A stretch of DNA of 64,000 bases from Archilochus colubris (lineage: Eukaryota; Chordata; Aves; Apodiformes; Trochilidae): contig CM041085.1 in NCBI GenBank assembly GCA_023079485.1, positions 95,863,115-95,927,114 of the forward strand, given 5' to 3'. How positions within the stretch are numbered: the first letter of the stretch is position 1; each line of letters opens with the position of its first letter. This document shows, piece after piece, positions 51,201 through 60,200 of this stretch. Both the position numbers and the translations under genes were made by a program. The notes below the pieces were generated by a model. That model was not told where the DNA came from and ran no database searches. It worked only from the letters and a program-made list of their open reading frames with translations.

Positions 51201-54200
51201 CCTCTTCAAGGATCTGCTTGGTAGGATACCATGGAACAAAGCCTTGGAGGGAAGGGGAGCTTAGGAAAGCTAGTCCATGTTCAAAGATCACTTCCTCCAT
51301 ACCCAGGAACAATGTGTCCCAACAAAAAAGGAAGGCAGGAGGCCAGGAGGCCTTTGTGGATGAGCAAGGAGCTCCTGGACACTGTAGAAATAAGGCCTAT
51401 GAAGAGTGGAAGCCAGGGACAGGTAACCTGGGAGGAGTACTGAGAAGTTGTCAGAGAAGCCAGGGATCAGATTAAGAAAGTCAGTTCTGTCCAAAAAGTC
51501 TTCAGAGCAAGCTGTGGTAAATGTAGTGACAATATCCAGTAGAGGTTGAGATGCTTACAACAAATTGTCCTCTACAATATCCTTTTATGTCATTGCTGCC
51601 AAATAACTTGTGGCACAATTTCTTTGCCCAAATCTGTTGTTTAGATTGTGGAAGATGTACAAAGGAAACATCACTGAGCCCTGGAGAATGGCTTACTAGA
51701 CCTCAGTTTATTCCTCCTGTCGTCTCACAGACTTCATACCTTCTGCTAGGTATTTCATTTAGGGAGAACATCCAAGCCAGCATATAGGTTAAATCTAGAT
51801 GTTTGTGGCAGCATAAGTTCTCTTCAGGAGAACCCTCTCATTCCCTCCCTGAAGCAGTGGCGTGGTAAGCTAATAAGGGGACTTAAGTTCCTCCAAACAG
51901 AATGTAATAGTAGTACACACCCATCAGTTCACCAAAGCATGTGAGATTCAGTCAGTAATGAACACCTAAGTACATGTATAAATATATGGAGGGAAATATA
52001 TGCATATCCATAGCATGGGGTATGTAGTCTGTGAACTGTAGCTATTGATACCTAAAGGTCTGTGAAGCGGAAAAGGAAAATTAAACTTTCTGTTTGTAGA
52101 GGTGTCAGGCAATGCACCAAGTAAGTTTAAAAAAAGCCATAGCATCACCACTAATCTGGATTGGGTGCACAGCATGTTATGGAAAAAAACCTGTGTTCTG
52201 CAAGCATATGACAGATTTAAAATTTGTATGAAATCTAATGTCATGTAGACAGATGAACACATTTCCCTTTATTGTAACAGGGTTATTTCACAGATTATGT
52301 CATATAACTGAAGAACAGTAAGAAAGTCTGTTTAAAATCTAGCAAAGATACTATGCTTCCATGAGATGCAGAACAGCTCCTGTTTTTCAACAAATTGAAT
52401 GGGAGCTAAGAAGAATTTGACAGTTCAATAAGCTGAACAGACAAGTCCTTGTATTAGCACTGCCATTTTAAGTGTTTTGCTTGAGGGAACCAGCACAAGA
52501 AATCCTGGAAATTACAAAGACCAAGTGGTCTGTGGTATCCCAGTAATACTTTGCTGTGCCTAGAGCAAGGTGATCTAATAGTATGAAGCAGATAATACAC
52601 AGTGGGTCAGTGCCTAGGAAAATAGAGTATGCATAGTGCATGATCTCGTGATCAGAATGTGTGAGAAGGTTATTTCAGACACTTCCCAAACATTTGTGTA
52701 TCAGATGGTATTGGTTGGGGTTTTTTTGTAATTTATTATGAATAATACCATGTTTATGTCATATATCATGTCTCATTCTTTGAAAAACTATAGTAACTCA
52801 GTAGGGAGACCAGGATGGAGCCCAAAGGACTTGAGGAGACATTTACTGAGAGAAAATAACTGTCTAGAACATAAAGGACAAACAGGTTGTGGAGGAGTAA
52901 TGATGGCCAAGGAAAGAATCTGCATAAATAGCTGGGACCCGAACTTCAGAGGGGCTTTCCCTAGAGATCCGGAGTGGACTGTGCAGACTTCTGCAATTCT
53001 GGAAGTTACTGAGTGTATTGATTTACCAGGATGTAGTGGCAAGGTGGAGACACAGTTATGTTTCATTTTGGTTTGATTTTCCTCATGTTAAGTTTTCTCT
53101 CCCCAAAAAAATCACCTGTTTAAGCATCTGTTCTAACAGAGCAGCATGCAGTCCAGAACAAACCTATGTGACTGGGACAACTGTACCACCAGATTCCCAT
53201 CTATTAGAAATGGGCATATTACCAGCTTAAATAATTTAGAATGTGATTAATAGAAATAAGATGGCCCCTAAATTGATAAATTTGAGATGGATTTTGCAGA
53301 GTTACCTTCATTTTGTTATGTCGGTGTCTGTACACTTTCAGATAGCTTTCTTTTTTTTTCTGTTTTTTTTTCTCTTTTTTTAAATAAGATTGTACTTTTA
53401 ATTTAGAGCTGCTCTTAGATACTGTTTTATCACAGGGAAAAATAGGTACCATTTTCTATTATGTTGTTTATCTTTTAATAGTCTGTATTCCTGTAGTGTG
53501 AATAACTTCTTACATGTTACTATATTTTAGCTTGTGTATTTGGAAAGAACATTTTAAATGCTGAAGAGAGTTTTAAGATTGCAACATTTCTTATTATCTC
53601 TGTCATTGTCATTTTTTCTGAGCAAAGGGAAAGCTTTGGATTCTTTAAGCATTGGTTGAAAACCAACTCTGGAGGAAAAAAAACCAAAACAAAACAAAAA
53701 CACTTGAAAGAAAATTCTGAATGCATATCATGTCCTGCAAACTTAAAGGAAAGAACAAATTTTTAAAGTGAAAATGTGACATCATAGGTTTAAAATTTCA
53801 ATATTTTAATACAAGTGTTTTAAATCTCATTCTCCAATTCACGGTGATATTTTCTGTTCAAATACAAAGGCACAATCTTACTAGCCAAAGATAAAGAAGA
53901 TTTCTGTATTTAGAAGTAATTAGTCTTTTGTGGCTGCTAAGCTGTAGAAACTTCATAGGCAACTCTAGGACCCTTGAGCATTTCCCATTTAGTGGCCTTC
54001 AGAACAGTTAGATTGTCATTGGAAAATCTATTCTTCTTTCATGTCTGTGAAAATGCTCAGCTCCATGGTTTCATTTATTTTCCCCACTGTGCCAACATAA
54101 TAATTCTCAAGTGGTTTTGGTAAGCACAACTGAGCCCATTAAGGAAGTGTTGCTTGTTACCTCTATGTAACAGGGACAGTCTCAGACAGAGTTTTTGCAC

Positions 54201-57200
54201 TTCAACCCAAAAAAGCCAAAATTAATGAAGATGGCTTGAAATTCAAACAATAATAATGAGAAAGATCAATAAAAAGTCAAAATATTTCTTTTGTTTGAAA
54301 AATGAAATCACTGATTGGTACAGAATTTGTATCAGAAAAGTTGTTCTATAAGAAATCCTGGGGGCTTCATCAAGCATATCATTTGCATAAAGTGACAGGA
54401 GGCCAAAATATTGTCAAAATTTATTTATTCATTGGAATAGTTTCAAAGATCTCCTGGATGCCTTAGATCAGTGTATGTGTGTAATGAGTGTACATACCAA
54501 AAAGCAAAGCAAGCTTAAGTCTGCTTCGTTTTGTTTGTAGCTGGAATTGTGAATACTCGTTGCTGTGAGCTCAAAGATCAGAGAAGCATCAAGAGAGAGT
54601 AGTAAAGGGATCTTCAGTTTCTCTTTCTTCAGGGGATGTGACTTTTGCATTAGGATGTTGTGAAAAGTCTCAGTTTTTAGACACAGTATAACCAAGGCAT
54701 TGTTTTTTTGCCTGCAAGAGGAAATGTGACTTGGCTTCGACCTGGTGTTTGTTTCACAAGAGGCACATTGTAGCAGCAACAAGCATTAGGTTCCACATTC
54801 TCATGAAATGGCAACAGCAAAGAAAACTACAACAGTTTTGATCTGCTTCAGGAAGGGTCACTGCACTAAAGTAAAGATACTTACTGAAGAGAACCTAAAA
54901 AAGGTCAGCTAAGAGAAGGAAGTTGCACCAGGTTGTCTGAAAGCTACTTAAGGACACCATATGTGATATTCAAGGCCAGCGCCCACCACCTGTCATGAAA
55001 GGCTTGAGAAGAAGTGAAAGGAAGACAGCAGAGCTAGACAGCAGAGTAAAGGGAGTTGTTAGAAGTAGGTGTCCTTTAAAAAGCTGAATTCACACCTAAG
55101 TGACGTTTTAAGCAGATTTAAATGCAAAAGTTGTGGTAAGGCAGGCCAAAGGATATTTGAGCAAATGGTGCAAAAAATTAAAACTGGTAACAAGTCTTAT
55201 TTTTGATGCATCAGGAGCAATGTGTCTGCCAGTCTTTTGAGCCAATGATTATGATGTAGAGGGAATATTTAAGAGAGGCCTGTTTCAGAGAAGCTAAGTA
55301 ACTTCTTTGCACTGATGTTATCTGTGGAAAATCTATAGAGAATCCCATGCTGGAACACATTTTTCTTGGGCTTGCTCAAAGGATATGTGGAATTGAAGTG
55401 ATTTCATGGTCACACAATAAAATGAATGATAAAATATAAAATCACTAGTACCAGATTTTGTTCACCTAAAATTTCTGAAAGAATTCAAGGAAAAGTATTG
55501 CCCATATTACTAGCAGTGATGCATAACCACTTGGTTTTCAAACTGTGTTGTTATCAGAGACTTTGAAGCTGGATAGTTCAGTGGCAGTTTTTAAAAATGG
55601 TTCTGAAATTATCCAGGGAACTGCAAACCTGTAATCCTGGTGTTTCCCTTAGGCAGTTCAGTACAAATTATAATGCAAAGTAAGATCTGTGTATGCCTGA
55701 AAACCTGTCATCTGTGTGGGGAAGATCAACATGAGGTTTGTTAAGAGAAAATCTACAAATATTTTGGCATTCTTTGAAGATCCAGAAAATATGTGGATAA
55801 GGGTGCCACAGCTGATGTACTTCCCTTGAATTTCCTTTGAAATTCCTTGAATTTCCACAGAGTTTTCAGTGAAGTCCAGAAAGATGTTTGTGACTGAGTA
55901 AGGTTACTGTTACTGCAGGACTTTGACATAGCTCGTGAGTAAGAGAAAGTCATATGTATGTACGGTGAGATAAACATTTAGCATGGAAGACTCTTGCAGA
56001 TTGTGGTATCTTATTATTGTCATTACTGTTAATTGGATTTGCTTTAAATCCATGAGGGTACTTTGTTGTGGTGGGCAGAGTATATACAACATTTGCCATT
56101 TTTATATGAATTCTTCTTTTGTGAGTATAATAAGCAAACAAACGATGGTCCTTATCCTAAACAGCTTCCAGTCTTTTGCAGTTTTCTCCAACATCTAAAG
56201 TGTTGTAGATTACTAAAACCTTTGAAGTGGGGTTTTTTTTTCTGATTTCAAATGTTGATTTGAAACAATTAAAACAAAAAGTGTAAAAATACTAACTTCA
56301 TCTTGTGCTCCTGAGATCTTTTCAGTATTGCTTTTGTTATAATGAACCATTACATTTTATTGCATTCATTAGCCACAGCTTTCCACTCTTGGCCAAACTG
56401 TAGCTGCTGCGTTGCAGTTGGTACTAAAAATAACATTTTTTCCCATGTAAGATCCTACACCAAAATTAAATTCCTCTCTGTTGACTGCTTGCTTCACCAT
56501 GGAAAAGCCAACAAGTATATCAGGGGGAAGAAAATGATTTAAACTGGACAAAAAATCAGGACAGGTACATGTCCTGTTTCATTTGAGGAAAAGAGCAAAA
56601 TTACCATAAACAATATCCAGGCAGCCTATTCTGGAACTCAGTCGTTGAGCAGAAGAGCCAGCTGCCATGCTTCAGTCATGATGAGCACATTACAAGAGAT
56701 TTCTAAAGCTCAGAGGATATTCTTTGACTATCTATTCCTCAGTATGTTTTATCTCCTGCCCCCCTTTTTTTTTTCTTTATTGTGTTGTTGTAAAGGTTTT
56801 TTCTAATAATATTTAGGGGTCTGTATTTTAAAAATCACTAGTATGATCAGCTTAAAACTCAAAACTAAACTTCATCTTGGCATGCAGTGGAACTTTGCAT
56901 ATCTTAGGCTTGCAGACACCTATGTAAATAGGTGAGTCAATTTCATTCAATGCTTTCCATGAATATTTTCATCTGAAGTTGTCTGAAGGAACTGAAATAA
57001 TATAGATGAAGTTTTCTGAAGATGCTAGTATCTCTTGGTTTATCAGAGGAAGCATGGGTCTACGTGTGCACGAAGTATTTTCTTTTCAGACAGCTGAAGT
57101 TATGGGAGGTGTACCCCACTGAACATTGCTCTCCACCCCTGTGTTCCAGCCCAATGGGCTGGGTACCCAGAGAATAACTAGTTTTTTTTACTGAAGACTG

Positions 57201-60200
57201 AAACAAAGGAAAAAGTACCTCAGCATTTCCCTCATCCATTTTCTCAATGTTTCCCTCTGTATCCAGTAACAGATGGATATTCTCCTTAACCCTTATAGTT
57301 AGTTTTTGTCTTTCGCTGCAGTAGCCAGATTAAGTTCTAGCTAGGCTTTGTCTCTTCTGATTTTTCTCCCTCCATAGCTTAATGTCATCTCTGTAGTCCT
57401 CCTTAGTGGCCTGCCCCTTCTTCCAAAAAGGTCATAAACTCCTCTTTTTCCTGAACCAGAGCTCTTTGTTCAGCCACACTGGTCTTCTTCCCCACCACCT
57501 TGTCTTGAAGCACACTTGGATGTCCTGCACCTGGGCATTTAAGATTTCCTTCTGAAGAGCATCCAGCCTTCCTGGACTCCTTTGTCCTTCAGGACTGCCC
57601 CCTAAGGGACTCTGTCAGCCAGTCTCCTAAACAGGCTGAAGTCTGCGTGCTGGAAGTCCAAGGTGGCAGTTCTGCTGACTCTCTTCCTTACTTCTCCAAG
57701 AACTGAAAATTATCATTTCGTGCTCACTATGCCCAAAATAGCCTCCAAATCTCACATAACCCACAAGTGCTTCTCTGTTTGCAAGCAGCATGCCCAATGG
57801 GGCACCTTTCATAGCTGTCTCACTCACCAGCTGTGTCAGGAAGGGGTCTTCCACACACTCCAGGAACCTACTAGGCTGTTTCCTCTGCTGTGCTGTATTT
57901 CCAGCAGACATGTCAGAAGTTAAAGTTCCCTACAAGAAAAAGGGCTAGTGATCATAAAACTGATCCCAGATGCTTAGAGAATATTTCATCTGCTTCTTCA
58001 TTCTTGTTATGTGGTCTGTAACAGATTCCCACCATGATACCTTTGTTGGCCTTCCCCCTGCCTACCCATGAATGCTTGACCCTTTCATCACCATTACCAA
58101 TCTTTAGGCAATCAAAACACTCCTAACATACAGGCCCACCCCACCACCTCTCCTGTCTTGGCTGCCTCTTCTGAAGAGTTTGTAGCCATCTATTGCAGCT
58201 CTCCAATTGTGAGCCGTCCTGCCACGTTTCCATGCTGGCAATTATATTCTAGTTTTCCTGCTGCACAGTTGCTTCTACCTTCTCCTGTTTGTTGTCTGTG
58301 CTCTGTACACTGGTATAGTGTATCAATTTGGACTGTGGATCTCACCAGTTTTTTTGAGGTCCTAATTCTGAGAATCACCATTCAGAGGTGCTTCTGTGGT
58401 TTCTAACCCATGAATTTACCCTTTCATCTGTGCTACCACATGGTTTTCCATCCTCAACCTTCATTGAGATGACAGACTGCAGGACCTTGCCAGGCACACA
58501 GTCCCAGTAACATCAGTATGCTGCCCCCAGGCTGATCTCTAGCAATCCTGGTTTAATCCTCTCCACCTTCAGATCTAGTTTAAATCTCTTTGGATGAGTT
58601 CTGTAAAAATCTTTTTCCCCCTTTGAAACAGGAGTACTCTGTCTGTCTCCAGCAGTCCTGGTTTCATGTAGACTACCCATTTCTTCTAATTCTTTGTGAA
58701 ACTGCTCAGATTAATTAGATATAATTTTGTTCTTGCATGAGGAGGCAGAAAAAGAGCTCATTTTATTACTCTTTCAAGTCAAATCATACAAACCTTTTTT
58801 TGAATTTTTCTGGTAACTTCTGTGAGAGTTCTCTTGTCTGCCAGTGTCTTACTGTGCTGAGATTATGCTAAGAAGCATAGCACTACAAGACTAATGCTAT
58901 TACAATTACAAGCTTGAAGAGTACAACACATTTAATAGCTTTAGAATATTTTTCCTGTCTTTCTCCATCCTCTGATGTACGTAAACAAGGTATTTGCTCT
59001 TTTGATTACTGATACCCACTGAGCAAATGTTTTAACTGAGTGTTCCATACCAGTGTTCAAGTTTGGCTTCCATCTTGTTTTTCCTGAGTTGGTAACAGTT
59101 TGCTCTAATCCTAGGAGTGAATTGTGCCTTTTGTGTGGATTGCTTTGCATTTGTCATCATCTAATTTAACCTGTTCCTGGTGCTGAATCACTAGTAGATC
59201 CCACACATGGAGCAGTAGGTACTTACAGATACACTAAAATAAGGGGCAAAGAGTGACAAATCTGCTGGACAGCTACTGGTTTAAGTCCTCAAGAGAACTT
59301 AGTCTTGTGTTTGATTTGTTTTCTGTGCTTGAAGAAACTCAGCACAGTGCTGATTTCCTTTCCATTGGGTATTTATCTTAATAACATACACATGTGAAGA
59401 CTGCATTAATTTTGCCTTTTGACAGCTTCACCCTGGCTTCTTCAGACTTTCTGTCTTGAGCTACAAAGGATAAGTAAACTTGAATTTGACTCAAAATATC
59501 AATTATTTTAGGCCCTGTTCTACTTTTTACACTATGTTTTTTCAGGTGCTTTCAAACCATTTGAGGGTACTTGACTGCACAACCCAGTATAGTTTTGCTG
59601 AGGTTTAATGATCCTTTGTCTTAAAGAGCATGTTGGGCCACTTTGCTGAGAGCACAAAGTAGAATAGCTTTACTAGCAAACAGTGTGGTTCAGGTTAACA
59701 GAGAGCTGAAAAATTTTATGGAACTATGTATCTGTTTACAGTGAATTTTACCTATTATAACACAAATACTCCCATGAAAATCCAAATTAGATCTTAAGTT
59801 TAAAAATTGATGTTTTGTTTATAGCATCTCTCACCATTCATATCTGCCTTCAGTTCTGATATTTTATTCCAGCAGAACGACAAAGGCGTTAGTTTTCCCA
59901 CATCCCATATGTCCAAATCATGTATAAAGATATTTAGTTCAAATACCATATGTGTGAAACATTCCACACTGTGGGTACGAGGTGACGTTTGGTTTGTCTT
60001 TAACATGCTGTGGTGTTCAGTTACAATACAGCAAACTTATTTTTATGCAAAGTTCTTCCTAGAAAGTATGGAAAAATTGCTTTTCAGTGAGTCATCTGTC
60101 AGCTAGAAAACTAAAAGTCTTGTAGTGATATTTAAAGGGAGAAAGTGGCTGAGAGCTGACAGAGTTCAAGACATAAAAAGAAACAGAAATTTAAGAGTGG

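Noticed and set aside
57627..57911. 94-codon minus frame as a new small gene.
   Set aside because: It is the CR1 endonuclease segment (FLECVED, SEHEMI blocks), with adjacent CR1 blocks in other frames.
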